64,000 bases of DNA. It comes from Ascochyta rabiei (lineage: Eukaryota; Ascomycota; Dothideomycetes; Pleosporales; Didymellaceae). The stretch covers positions 1,674,001 to 1,738,000 of the forward strand of contig NC_082410.1 of the NCBI RefSeq assembly GCF_004011695.2. Reading direction: 5' to 3'. Below the pieces are notes generated by a model, which did not search any database, was not told the origin of the DNA, and was given only the letters and a program-made list of their open reading frames with translations. Each line of letters begins with the position of its first letter. Within the stretch, counting starts at the first letter, position 1. Below are positions 43,467 to 54,252 of this stretch, piece after piece. A program made the translations under genes and the position numbers.

Positions 43467-46167
43467 TCAGCCCCACATACGCTCCGATGGCCTCAAGCGT
43501 GCTCCTCTCAGCAAAGGCGGTGCCGTCTTCTCCTTGTAAGAGTAGCTCGTCTTGTCACCATGGCCCATACCTCCAAGGTGCGGTCCCCCAGGCTTCCATC
43601 GTCGTGTAAAGTACGATTGCCCGCTCCCATGCCCGTACTCCTCCACGTACTCGGACAGGTTCTCGTACAGACGCACAAATGGTCCAGTGTTTGCGTACGC
43701 TCCTCCTGCCTGCCGTGCCAACGACTCGCCAATCGCCCCAAACGGCTGGCCTCTACCGCTGGCTGCTGCTGCAGCAGCAATCAGAGACTTGGTGTATTCT
43801 TTCTGACGTGCAGGACGTTGTCCGTCGTGGAACCAGTTACTCAGCTTCTCTTCTTCACCGATCTGTACTGACAACGCCACCGTAGGATCGTGCGTGCTAG
43901 GTTTCGTCTCGGTGAAGAATGGGCCTTTGAAGCTCTGTCGAGTAGGCGCTTGCTGACCGAGCCCATTGGTGACTTCGTACCTTTGACTTTTTCGCAAGCC
44001 GTCAGGATCGCTGTAATGTAAGCCAACAGCTGGAGCATTAACAGTGCTGGCGTTGGATTCCGAGACGCCAGAACCTGTACCTGCTACCTCAGTACGGGCG
44101 TAAGGGACAGCAGTAGCATTGAGTTTCGATGCAACATAGGTGAAAGAAGCTGCGGAAGGTGTCGGCAAAGCATGGCGAGCGACCGAGTGGAGACTTGCTG
44201 TGCTCTGCGCGACGCTGTCTTGCACAGATAAAGTCGGTTGAGATGCTCCAACCTTGCTTAAGCCCCGGGAACGGTTACCGAAAGACTTCTGGGGTCCACT
44301 TGAAAGTAGCTCTTGAAGCCTTTCACAACCTGCAGAGGTGACACGGCGTTGGCTCGCGGCTTCCTCGCCAAAGGCTACTTCAAGTAGGGTTGGTGCGGAC
44401 GAGAGACTGAGGGTCTGACTTTGTGTGCTCCTTCGATCAAAAGCGCTAGCTCCAACGTTCGATCGTGATGTTGTAGTTGCGTTTGTTGGAAATCGATAGG
44501 TGAGGTCCAATGATCCCGTCGAACCGGGCAAGTCGCTTTGCATGTAGTCTTCCTTCTTGGATCTTGTTACGGAAGCACCGTCAACTGCAACAAACGGATC
44601 TTCCAGAGCGTCTTTCTTGAACGGGTTGCACACCTTCGCAGGTAGCGATGAGTGAGACTCGTTTTGCCAGCTAGCAGGAATACATGAGGCCTCTATTGAC
44701 GCATCCGCGTAGTTGTGTTTCGGCACGACGACATTTGTGCTAGCATACAGCTCAAGTGCCACTATTGAGGAGTGGTCCTTTGGACGTCCGTTTTGGATGA
44801 TGAGCGTTTCGCGATTTTCAGCAGCCAACTTGAAGTATTCAAGTGTGTCGCGAGGCTCATCGATACCTCGAAGACGGTCCGATGCTAGAGATCCTTCCAC
44901 CTTGCCACAAGAGTGAGCGTATCGTCCTATGTTAACCCATTGAAAGGACGACGACGACCACTGGTGCGCTGAGATATCCCGGTTGGGGTGGCCAATGAAT
45001 ACGACTTGTCCATCAAACTGACCCATTTGCTCATGGAGTCGAATAGGATCGGGGAGCTTGCCGAAGACCTGACCATAAGGCTCTGCCATAGTGGAATGCA
45101 TGTCGCTTCCGCGACTGTCCGGTTCTTTGGCTTGAGCAAACGTGAGCTCTTTTCCTGTATCTGTACGATTATATATGCTACCTGTGGAGTCCCGAGTGGA
45201 CAGGGCATGCAGACTTGCAGTCGTTCCTGTGTGGGTTCTGTCAAACGAGTGCTGTAGGAGGGGGTCGACCACTATACCGTTCATGTCTTCAGCATGACGA
45301 ATGTGCAAACCAGCACCATCAACAACACTACCAGGACTTCCTAGACCTCCTAGGTCACTCCCCTGCTTTGGCCACCAAGCTCTGTTGCCTTTCCGGTAGG
45401 TTTGCTGCATTTTGATGATTGCCGCTAAGGAGACCCAGCCTTGATCAGATCGATCATCCTCGAACTCGGCAACGTTTTGTGGGAGATATTCCATGTCTCC
45501 AAATTGATCTGGCTGGACAGTCGAATGTTTGACTACATTCTCCATTCTGGACCGGCTTTGACCAATCTGGCGCAACGGGGAGCAGAGACCAGGCAGGGCG
45601 CCTTCCTCAGGCGCGTTGCTCTCGATTCGGGTTGGTTGGTGATCGGTTTGAGATACTATTTGTACATGCGAGTGTGGTTGTTTATCGTCATACAGAGGCG
45701 TGCCTGCTGGCAGCCGTTCCTTTGCAGTATAGGTAGCAGTAGGGCCACGGCGACCTATGGCATGCTTAATGTTGAGGCGGGTGATATGAGAGCGTCAAGC
45801 CTGAGCAAGGGGACCTGCAACGCCTGAGAGGTGAAGACTTACTGCGCCGGCCACCGCGAGCTCTCGATCTGGTCGCCAGCTTGCAAGTGCCTTGTGGGAA
45901 GCAGAGCGCGCCACGACTCCTGACTTGAACAAAACAATAAATGGCAGCGGCGGCGATCAGAAAGACTGTGGTGATTGTGGTGGCAGTGGTAGTGATGACG
46001 GTGACGGTGAAGCTTGGAGACGTGCTGCACGGTTAACCAAGGAAACCACTACCGACGGGAAGTGACGGTGAACACCAGCGCCACTTAGAGGAAGCAGGAA
46101 GGAGCAATAACCACGGTTAGGCGATTCATTTCAAATTCGACTTTCACCTGACGATGATACAAACCAT
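43467..46167 (-). CDS. Orphan single-pass membrane protein with long Ser/Thr-rich tail
   Basis: Best model: exons 46167-46148, 46024-45843, 45754-43467; 829 residues. Exon 3 has a secure open frame; exons 1 and 2 are inferred from splice signals and phase. Exon 2 encodes a Thr-rich run followed by a membrane span (TVFLIAAAAIYCFVQVRSRG), with positive charges after it, so the long C-terminal part probably faces the cytosol. That part is rich in Ser, Gln, Asp and Gly and looks disordered, with a compact C-terminus (FVRLYENLSEYVEEYGHGSG followed by YFTRRWKPGGPHLGGMGHGD). No domain recognised. The frame of exon 3 stays open upstream to a TGA near 45797, and a splice acceptor at 45755 restores phase with exon 2. 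Start and exon 1 are uncertain. Confidence 0.5.
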
Positions 46168-46818
46168 GCGATGCACAAATAGATCTCGTAGACAGTTAGT
46201 ATAGATGTGGAGCTGAAAGTCAGAAGCTGGGTGCTTTAACACACGCCACATGTAGCATGAAATAGAAGCTAGCGGATGTTCGTCAGGAAGTGAAAAAAGA
46301 AACGAGTCGAGTCTTAAGTGCGATATGCTTGTGATGAGAAGAAGTAAAGATTATCGCGGGCGTGGCCAGGGATATCGGTGTCAATGAACAGACATTCGAA
46401 CGAGAAGGTAAGGAACGAGCAACTGCTCCCATGCAACATCCGGGACCACTCGCGCACTATTGAAAGACTGATCGCTGGATGATAAAGGCTGTTTCCGAAT
46501 GTACCCCAATCTTGACAAGTCCAAGGGTGACAATTTACTCAAACTGCCTGTTTCTAATGGCCCATGGTCGCCGCGAGAACCGTTCGAGGCATCAGATAGT
46601 ACCAGGGACCTTTTACATTCTCCAATCTTCACCGTCTTGGTCTGGACCTCCGACTCTTCTGTCTCTGACGTTGGCAATCGTAGCTCGTCAGTAGGCCGCG
46701 GTTTGTCCAGCTCTACGGGCTTTTTCAAAAATTTGCGAATCTCGCGGCGCCACAGGGAAGACGAGGCCGGTTTGAAGTGGATGGAGAATAGGCACAATTA
46801 GTAGCGATCGCTAACTAC
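46168..46818. other. Intergenic region with an ATG-less open frame
   Basis: About 650 bases between two minus-strand genes. The minus strand is open from 46797 to 46381 (139 codons, including KFLKKPVELDKPRPTDELRL), but it has no early ATG and no splice site joins it in phase to the HAD hydrolase upstream. It may be an unrecognised exon or chance. Confidence 0.4.
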
Positions 46819-48126
46819 TCACCCAGTCCAACCTTCCTGCGCAGCAGCCCAACTTACGGCATCCCAAACGTCGCCCACAATTTGCCGAGGTTGGACAGCC
46901 GGCGGTGAGCCCTCCACGTAAACCCCAGTCTTGACCAGGATACTGGCCCAGTCGGTCCCATACGGGCTGACGTAGTTGTTACCACCAGCTATGTCGCTTG
47001 CAGGATTATCGCCGACCATATATACGCGCTTCAGATGTCCAAGACGGTCCTTGTTTCCTTGTAATAGGTGGGCTCGATGTGCGATCAGTCGCTTCTCGGC
47101 AAACTCATACGTAGGCTTATAAGGTTTGCCCATGATAACCTTCTGGAGATGGACACCTTCACGCTCGCCTCCGGTAATCGCTGCCCAAATGCCTTCAAAT
47201 GCCTCGCGGAAACCGCCTTGGCCTAATCTGGGTAGATGGTACTTGGCGGCCCAAAGCAGATCGGGGTTGGAGAAGTAGAGAGTTGGCTGTCCGTCCTGTT
47301 GATAGCCCTTGTTTGGCAAAGCTGCATCTCCGTTCTTAGAAGAAAGTGTACCGAGGATTCCACGCTCAGAGAGCAAGACGTCCTTGATAATTTGAGCATC
47401 GAGCCCCCAATCGCGAGGATCGTTATAGACAAATATTGCGTCGATGCGAAGAGACGTGGCAGGTGAGGCAGGATCAATCGGAGCCGGGAGAGGTCGTGTG
47501 AACGTTTTGTAGTAGGGCAACAACTGTTGCGAGAAGGGCCAGACCTCAGGATACGCAGCGAGGACATCGCCTGGCGTAACGACGGTCTTGAATCTGCACA
47601 TACTAAGCATACTAGACTTGTGGAGGGGTCTTCCAGATTTCAACGTACCCGTACGCTTCCGCAACGAGTCTACACTTGTCCTCTACACCTCCTACCACCA
47701 TGACAGTCTTGTCCTTGTATTGGTCCATATCGGCAAAGGGGGTATGACTCTGCACGAACATGCTGGTATCGAGGGGTACACGTAGCTTGCGACTCAGGTC
47801 CGCTACACGCTCCGATTCATGCTTACCGCCACCATTGGTGAGCAGGATGAAAGGAATCCGTTGTGCCTGGAGATACGAGAGTGTTTGGTGGGCGCGTGGC
47901 AGCGCGTCCGAACTTCGAACCTGGCTCACAAGTCAGCTTGTCCCTTGCTTTCCATAATGATAGCACTTACCAAAACACCATCGATGCTGCGACCATTAGT
48001 ATAGCACTCTCTCTGAAGCTTGTCAACGTGCCTTCCTTACTCAAAAGCGAATGCGAACTCGGGAGCGCGACGGGAAGCAGTGGCAGCCGCTGTCTGAAAA
48101 TTGCGACGCAGCGGCAACTGCACCAT
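46819..48126 (-). CDS. HAD-superfamily hydrolase, CECR5/YKR070W-like, mitochondrial
   Basis: Four exons: 48126-48041, 47986-47971, 47920-47649, 47593-46819; 382 residues. All four HAD motifs are present: AFDIDGVL (motif I, the nucleophile Asp being completed across the first intron), ILLTNGGGKH (II), VIMGKPYKPTYEFAEKRL (III) and VYMVGDNPASDIAGGNNYVS (IV). The block YGFKTVVTPGDVLAAYP across intron 3 is typical of the CECR5 branch (class IIA cap). The first 28 residues (MVQLPLRRNFQTAAATASRR...) form a mitochondrial presequence, as in yeast YKR070W. Exon 2 is only 16 bases; intron 1 has a TACTAAT branch site. The substrate is unknown for the family. Confidence 0.88.
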
Positions 48127-48632
48127 ACGCGGGGCAAGGGTACGAAGTATCATTGTGGTTGTGTTGAGAGTTAATGGCCTATGCTATGTCATACCTATCT
48201 TTTGGAGGTTGACTCCAGGGTCCGCGTTCAGGCCGCGCTTGGGCTAGGATCTTTGCCCCACCCACTCGACTGGAGTGACAACATCTCGAGCACAGCTATC
48301 GTGTAGCTGTTCCCACCAGGAGGATTAAGAATCGCAACAGTCCTGGCTTCGCAGGGGCAACTGCAGATTTGTGCAAGCAAGTCGCTGAATGTTCGTCTGT
48401 TGAACGCTTCTCAAAAATTGGGAGGGTGGTTAGGTCTGCGATAGGCTCAAATGGTATATGTAATTATTCCTAGTATTTTTTCTATTACAGTACTGGTGCA
48501 ATGATTGCACATTAAAGCGACACCAACTTTTCATACGGAAAGTCTATATGCTGGTCGCTGTGTTATCCTCGATTCGCTCGCTAATAGATGATATGACTCC
48601 TTCTCCAAACGGATAGACACAGGTACGGACGT
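48127..48632. other. Intergenic region
   Basis: About 500 bases: promoter of the HAD hydrolase gene (-) and 3' flank of the transporter gene (-). No gene recognised. Confidence 0.5.
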
Positions 48633-50528
48633 CTACAAGACACGACCCTTGACCTGCTTGAAGTTCTTGACGTTGATATCTGCAGAGGTTCAGCAAAGTT
48701 TTTCTACAATACGAGAATAACACCAATCTTACCTCTCCACATCAGAACACCTCCGATAGCAACTACCAAGATCGCTGTTGAAGCAACAGCCATGTACTTC
48801 TGCGATTCACCGTATGCCTGCTCAATCGCATACCTTGTCGGGGTTCCCTTGGGGTAGGACAGTTGCTTCGTGAGATCGCCATAGATGGTTGCAGCATCCG
48901 CCTGTGCCTCAGCAGGTAAATATCTTGCCAGGTTTGCAGGAAACAATCCAGTCCACAATGCTGCTGAAACGGAGCCTCCAATCGCGCCACCTACGCTGGA
49001 GAACATTCCTTCGATCGCCAGCACCACAGCGACATACTGGTGAGTTGTTGCTGCCATGGCAGCGATCTGCTCAGTGATGACAATAGCGCCACCTGCGAAA
49101 GCGATGAAGATCTGACTCATGACCACCCAGCCGACATCCACATCGGGCTGTCTGAAGTGTATCATTAAGCCGGTTCCAAGCATGGTTACTGGGACACCAA
49201 AGTACATAGCTAGCCACTTGAAACGACCAGTCCATCTGATCAGCGCACCGACAAAGAGAGACCAGAAACACGAGCCGATGCTGTAGATGTTGGTGACGTA
49301 GGTCGCCTCGGTGATGTTCAGTCCGCTTACAACCTGGAGGAAGGAGAAGAAGTAGGCGTTCCAGCAGTAAAAGCTGATGAAGAATACGCCTGACACGATA
49401 CATGCGCCGAGTACTGTACGATCGAGAAGAACTTCATAAGGAACGAAGGTCTTTGGGGCAACAAACTTCTCGTACAGCACGAAGCCAATGAGCATCAGAC
49501 CACCAACGATGAAGAACGAGATGACAAGGGCGGAGTTCCAGAGGCCATCTTGATACGACCACAAGCTGAAGGGCAAGAGGAAGAATACCAGGCCACCCAT
49601 AAGGAGGAAGAGACCGCCAGCATCGAACTCGATGAGATAGTGTTTCAGAGACTCCATGAAGGTGCGGGTGCTCTTGGTTGGAACAATGGTCCCGGCGCGC
49701 ACCGCCTTGCGGTAGTTCACCCAGAAGAGCGCCAGTAAGGGGACATTGACGACGGTAGTTATGATGGCGAAAGCTCCATAGAACCAGCGCCAACCGGGCC
49801 CGTTGACGAACGCAGTAGCCAAGGGTCCAGTGATCCAGACAGTGATTATGTACGGAGAGCTGACGTACGCGAACATAAAGCCACGGTTCTTCAGGTGAGA
49901 GGTGTCAGCAACGAAGATACCGATGGTGTACGATATTCCGTTGTAACTGCGGCAGGTTAGTGCATACCAACGTGCGTGCTTGCTCGGGTAGTTACCCAAT
50001 CCAGTAGAAGATCTGCGCCGCTGCGTAGGTTTGCACATTGTTGCAGGCTGCCATCATGATCAAACCCACGACCAAGAAAGCGACCATGATAGCGTAGCCT
50101 TGAGGGCGTCCAAAAATATCTAGAATCTTGGCCAGAGGAAGTTTGAGCACCCCGCCGATGATTCCAGACATGACTCCAGTATAGGCTGTCAACGAGTGGA
50201 GAGCGAAAGAGCTGGTAACGTAGGCGCTCAGCGAGAATGAAGCACCCTGTTGCATTGCGTCCACAAATGTGACAACCCACATTAGAATGTACGCAGCAAT
50301 GAGAGACTTCTTGTCCCACACAGTAGTCGTAGCCTCCATCTTTTTGACACCATCTTGCGCTCCAGCGGTGAAGGACTCGATGCTACTGCTACCATCTGAG
50401 TTGTCGACCGGGTGTTTGACGTCAACTACTGGCGCTTGGCCAGCCTCGACTGCCTTGTTGATGTCTTTCGTCTCATGTTCGCCGACCGGGTGCTCGAGAT
50501 GAGGACCAGATCTGAAGGGGTTGCGCAT
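48633..50528 (-). CDS. MFS siderophore iron transporter (SIT family)
   Basis: Three exons: 50528-49996, 49946-48733, 48679-48633; 597 residues. Members import ferric siderophores at the plasma membrane. An acidic cytosolic N-terminus is followed by about 14 membrane spans beginning LIAAYILMWVVTFVDAMQQG. Family marks: FVAPKTFVPYEVLLDRTVLG, then FFISFYCWNAYFFSFLQVVS (SIT proteins read DRTVLGAC...FYCWD.YF.SFLQVV), the loop IGGSVSAALWTGLFPANLAR, and a short last exon DINVKNFKQVKGRVL, which matches the usual tail of fungal siderophore transporters. Sugar or drug transporter families lack these blocks. Two exact ATCWGATAA sites lie in its promoter, fitting iron repression by a SreA-type GATA factor. 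The siderophore carried cannot be read from sequence. Confidence 0.88.
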
Positions 50529-50864
50529 GATGGCGTGCAATCGGTAGATTTACAGTGAAGGGGAACGAACAGAGAAGGCCACTGAAAATTGACGAATGCA
50601 GGATACTAATGCGGCATGAGCAGGTTATCTGTTTATACCACGTTTTGCTTGGCAAAGACGGCTTCGTTAAGGTTCGACAAGATCAGACGACATCCCTTCC
50701 ACTTGCAAATTTGCAGCTCTCCATAATGTCAGTGGTCTCGAAGCCTCTGCAAGAGCGAACAGCAGCACGCGGGCGCAGTTGTGGCTGCTACAATGCCGGA
50801 CGCTCCGCAGGACAAGACGGGGCTCCTGCCATGATCAGCGATCATAGCCCGTGAAATCCTCAGG

Positions 50865-50873
50865 ATCTGATAA
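50865..50873 (+). promoter_or_regulatory. SreA-type GATA site (ATCTGATAA)
   Basis: Exact match to ATCWGATAA, the consensus for the iron-responsive GATA repressor of filamentous ascomycetes. It is about 340 bases before the siderophore transporter start codon. Confidence 0.55.
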
Positions 50874-50973
50874 GCCAACGGCTTTAAATCAGCGCTTGCG
50901 TTGGTCAAGGTCGGGTTGGCGCTCACTTGGCAGACGCCTCCATAGTCTGGTCGATGTCAAGTAATCGCTCATC

Positions 50974-50982
50974 TTATCTGAT
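50974..50982 (-). promoter_or_regulatory. SreA-type GATA site (ATCAGATAA)
   Basis: Second exact ATCWGATAA match, on the minus strand, about 450 bases before the transporter start. A core-only AGATAA (50625-50630, minus strand) lies closer to the gene. Confidence 0.55.
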
Positions 50983-51630
50983 CCGTGTTGGCGGCACGCC
51001 ATAGTCGGCCCTTTCTCCGCATCATCGCACCCTTTTCTACGCGCTCTTGCACGCAAGACGGACGCAAACGGCTTCAGACTGCAGCCTTCATCAACAGACA
51101 GCTTTGCGTTTATGGAGCGTTTGAGTAAGCATCTCATCGCTGCATATCATGGTAGGCTCAGGGCAGCAACCTTGTGTTTAGCCAAGGTAAAAGATTTGCC
51201 TCGTGGCGCGCGGTGAAGCTGGGCATTGAAGGTTAAGAATACCAAGAACGGCGGCGTTGATGACCCGCCAAATGGCTGCACACGTTCCTCGTCTTTGGCT
51301 GCTTCCAGGGTGCCGATGACGGAGTCCTGCACGGCTGGGTGGCTTGCTCATCCCGATTCCTCGATAGCCCACGACTGTGGCACGAAGCGACTGGTCAACA
51401 TCGCATTTGGCGCGGCGGCATGTTTCTGGCTGTTGAGTCTTGGCAAGCCTTCACAAGCCAATGTCGAATTCGTGATAGCGGAGCATGGGAGGTCCACGCA
51501 GTATTCCAGAAAAGCGCAAACTTCACGTGCATGCTCTGTGCGTACAGTAGGCAAAAGGACGGGCAGGAATTGCAACTCAATGGATGTTGGAGCGAAGATG
51601 CGCCTACCCATCGTCTACACCGGATATTCG

Positions 51631-51651
51631 GGCTAATCACGTCCGGCTAAA
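51631..51651 (+). promoter_or_regulatory. Tandem XlnR-type sites (GGCTAAT, GGCTAAA)
   Basis: GGCTAAT at 51631-51637 and GGCTAAA at 51645-51651, same strand, 14 bases apart, 125-145 bases before the GH43 start codon. GGCTAA(A) is the core bound by the xylan regulator XlnR/Xyr1. Motif inference only. Confidence 0.45.
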
Positions 51652-51775
51652 TACAGGTGTGGACCTCTCTCCTCTCGACTTCAGCCTCATGTTCAGGTAA
51701 GCAAGCTCCGTGGGAAACAACATATGTAATAACTCTTCGAACTCTGCTGTATCAATACAAGTCACCCATTCCAAA

Positions 51776-53395
51776 ATGCCGCTTGTACGAAACCCTATCT
51801 TGCCAGGCTTCAACGCCGATCCGTCCATCCTCCGCGTCAAAGACGACTACTATATCGCTACATCCACATTTGAATGGTATCCTGGTGTCCAAATCCATCA
51901 CTCCAGAGATTTGGCAAACTGGGAGCTCGTGACACGACCTCTGAACAGAAAAAGTCAGCTTGATATGCGTGGCAATCCAGATAGTTGTGGAGTTTGGGCT
52001 CCGTGCTTAAGTCACGATGGTGAGAAGTTTTATCTGGTGTACACCGACGTCAAGCGAAAAGACGGTTCCTTCAAGGACACACCAAATTACATCGTTACCG
52101 CAGATCGTATTGAAGGTCCCTGGTCAGATCCGTTCTATGTCAATTCCTCGGGATTTGATCCATCACTCTTTCATGACGACAATGGCAAGAAGTGGTTTGT
52201 CAACATGTTGCAAGACCACCGTCGTCGTCCAAGATCCTTTGCAGGTATACGGTTGCAAGAGTGGGATTCCCAAACCAGTAAACTAGTTGGTCCAACTAAG
52301 ACTGTTTTTTATGGCACTGAGCTGGACTTAGTAGAAGGCCCGCATCTCTACAAAAGGAATGGTTGGTACTATCTCCTCACTGCTGAAGGTGGGACGGCAT
52401 ACGAGCACGCCTGCACTCTAGCCCGGTCCCGCAACATCTGGGGGCCTTACGAACTGCATCCGCAGAAGTACATTGTCACATCCAAGGACGCCCCCCTTGC
52501 TGCCCTGCAAAGAGCTGGCCACGGCGATATCGTTGAGACTCCAGAGGGAAAAGTGTATCTCGTCCACCTTACTGGCCGTCCAACAACCCAGAATCGGCGC
52601 TGCATTCTTGGTCGTGAGACCGCGATTCAGGAAGCATATTGGAGCGATGACGACTGGTTGTACATCAAGGATGGTCCTGTCCCATCTCTTTACGTCGATC
52701 TGCCCGCATCTCGTGACGACACAGCTTACTGGGCCGAGCAACGGTACACATTCTCCACTTCTGAAGGTCTGCATAATGACCTTCAATGGCTGCGCACACC
52801 CGAACCAGAGCGCATCTTCAGTGTCAATGACGGCGAACTACAGCTCACCGGCCGCGAATCGATCGGTAGTTGGTTTGAGCAAGCTCTCGTTGCGCGGCGC
52901 CAAACGCATTTTTCATACGATGCAGAGACGACACTCACTTTCTCGCCAACCGACGAGAGGCAATTTGCAGGGCTGACAGCGTACTATTGCCGTTTCAACT
53001 TCTTCTACCTGACCATCACCGCGGATGCAGATGGCAATCGCGAACTGCTTATCTTGACTTCCGAGGCATCGTGGCCAGACGGTGATTTGAAGATGCCTCT
53101 TGCGGAACCTGTGAAGATCCCGCAAGAGGGAAAGGTGAGGTTGGCCCTCAGCATCCGTGGAAAGGCACTGCAATTCTCGTATGCGTTGGAAGGAGAGGAG
53201 CTGAAGAATATTGGGCCGGTGTACGATGCAAGTATTCTCAGCGATGAGTGTGGAGGGCACCAGGCGCATGGCAGCTTTACGGGTGCGTTTGTAGGTGTTG
53301 CGGCCAGTGATTTAAACGGAACGGAGACGAAGGCCGGGTTTGACTATTTCGTTTACAGGCCAGTAGCACATGACTCAGATCGGTATGATGTTTGA
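51776..53395 (+). CDS. Glycoside hydrolase family 43 beta-xylosidase, intracellular
   Basis: Single exon, 539 residues. It removes xylose from the non-reducing end of xylo-oligosaccharides. The five-bladed propeller domain starts NPILPGFNADPSILRVKDDY, whose NADPS aspartate (residue 15) is the general base. GFDPSLFHDDNGKKWF holds the pKa-modulating Asp, and ELDLVEGPHLYKRNGWYYLL the acid catalyst Glu. A C-terminal beta-sandwich domain (from about residue 330: PEPERIFSVNDGELQLTGRE) matches GH43 subfamily 11 enzymes such as bacterial XynB. There is no signal peptide (MPLVRNPILPGF), so the enzyme should act on imported oligosaccharides. Lack of introns and resemblance to bacterial enzymes are compatible with an old transfer. 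Two GGCTAA boxes lie upstream. Confidence 0.94.
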   Translation: MPLVRNPILPGFNADPSILRVKDDYYIATSTFEWYPGVQIHHSRDLANWELVTRPLNRKSQLDMRGNPDSCGVWAPCLSHDGEKFYLVYTDVKRKDGSFKDTPNYIVTADRIEGPWSDPFYVNSSGFDPSLFHDDNGKKWFVNMLQDHRRRPRSFAGIRLQEWDSQTSKLVGPTKTVFYGTELDLVEGPHLYKRNGWYYLLTAEGGTAYEHACTLARSRNIWGPYELHPQKYIVTSKDAPLAALQRAGHGDIVETPEGKVYLVHLTGRPTTQNRRCILGRETAIQEAYWSDDDWLYIKDGPVPSLYVDLPASRDDTAYWAEQRYTFSTSEGLHNDLQWLRTPEPERIFSVNDGELQLTGRESIGSWFEQALVARRQTHFSYDAETTLTFSPTDERQFAGLTAYYCRFNFFYLTITADADGNRELLILTSEASWPDGDLKMPLAEPVKIPQEGKVRLALSIRGKALQFSYALEGEELKNIGPVYDASILSDECGGHQAHGSFTGAFVGVAASDLNGTETKAGFDYFVYRPVAHDSDRYDV

Positions 53396-54252
53396 AAGAG
53401 GACGACAGCTCATGCATGATACAGTATTTAGACTCCTCCTGGAAAAGTTTCATTGCCCTGGAGCTATAGAAAGCCTAGGTATCCGAAGCGAACGACATCG
53501 TAATCGTGTCACATTTACGTAGCCTTGTTTTTGTAAACCCTATCAAGATCCTGGCGATTCATGGCTGAGGCATCTAGTGTAAAGAAGGCATCAACTCTGT
53601 GACAGGATTATCGTTGTGCTGTTAAGCGAGTTTGTGTATGTGACGATAGGAGTTTCAGATCCGACTTGTCGAACCTCGAACCTCCTCGAGCCTGCAACTT
53701 CAGCAACGTACATCTCAACAAACTTGAGTTTCTTTTCAGCTTTGTAGAATAAATCGCACTCGTCTCTGGTTCGCTTGGTAAATCGTTGAACATGTCATGA
53801 CGCATTGTAAACTTCAAAGACAGAATACGTCATTTGCATTACGTGCAAAAGCGCAAGGTCGTATTCAACGACGACGGCAAGTCATGAAAACGCAAGATGA
53901 AGACAACAGTCGCCACTCAAGGAGATCGCTGCCCATCGGTGATGGGTGGGGACAAGCCTCTTGCCGTCTGCCGCTGTCACTCTACTATTATTGTCGCGGC
54001 TTCAGCCGTACCAACTCCTCCGTCGCAGCACCGTTTCAGTATGTGTCTGCAATCCGTCACCATCATAACCTGAATAAGAAATAAAATATATACCCACCGT
54101 TGGCCCATCCGTGGAGTAAGCCAAAGCTTTCATCCAACGCAGGACACTCCGTCAAACCACCAATCCAAAGTTGTATCTCGCTGGGAGCATAGAAATATAT
54201 CCACCCACTCAGAATCGAATCCACTCGGGATTACTCACACAGGCCTAACAAG
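53396..54252. other. Intergenic region
   Basis: About 860 bases between two plus-strand genes. No gene recognised; the last 200 bases are probably promoter and leader of the coiled-coil gene. Confidence 0.5.

Larger units (their letters stand above)
50529..51775. other. Divergent promoter region, transporter and GH43 genes
   Basis: 1.25 kb between a minus-strand siderophore transporter and a plus-strand xylosidase. Contains GATA elements on the left half and GGCTAA elements on the right, listed separately, plus an inverted repeat ATGATC-AGC-GATCAT at 50831-50845. Short open frames (for example 51226-51636) have no family resemblance. Confidence 0.55.

Noticed and set aside
46381..46797. 139-codon minus-strand open frame between the HAD hydrolase and the orphan membrane protein
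   Set aside because: No usable ATG near its start and no splice junction joins it in phase to the upstream gene; left as unexplained, not annotated as a gene.
48633..50528. Sugar or drug transporter assignment for the MFS gene
   Set aside because: Sequence blocks around DRTVLGAC...FYCWNAYFFSFLQVV and the short last exon fit siderophore transporters better, and the promoter has SreA-type sites.
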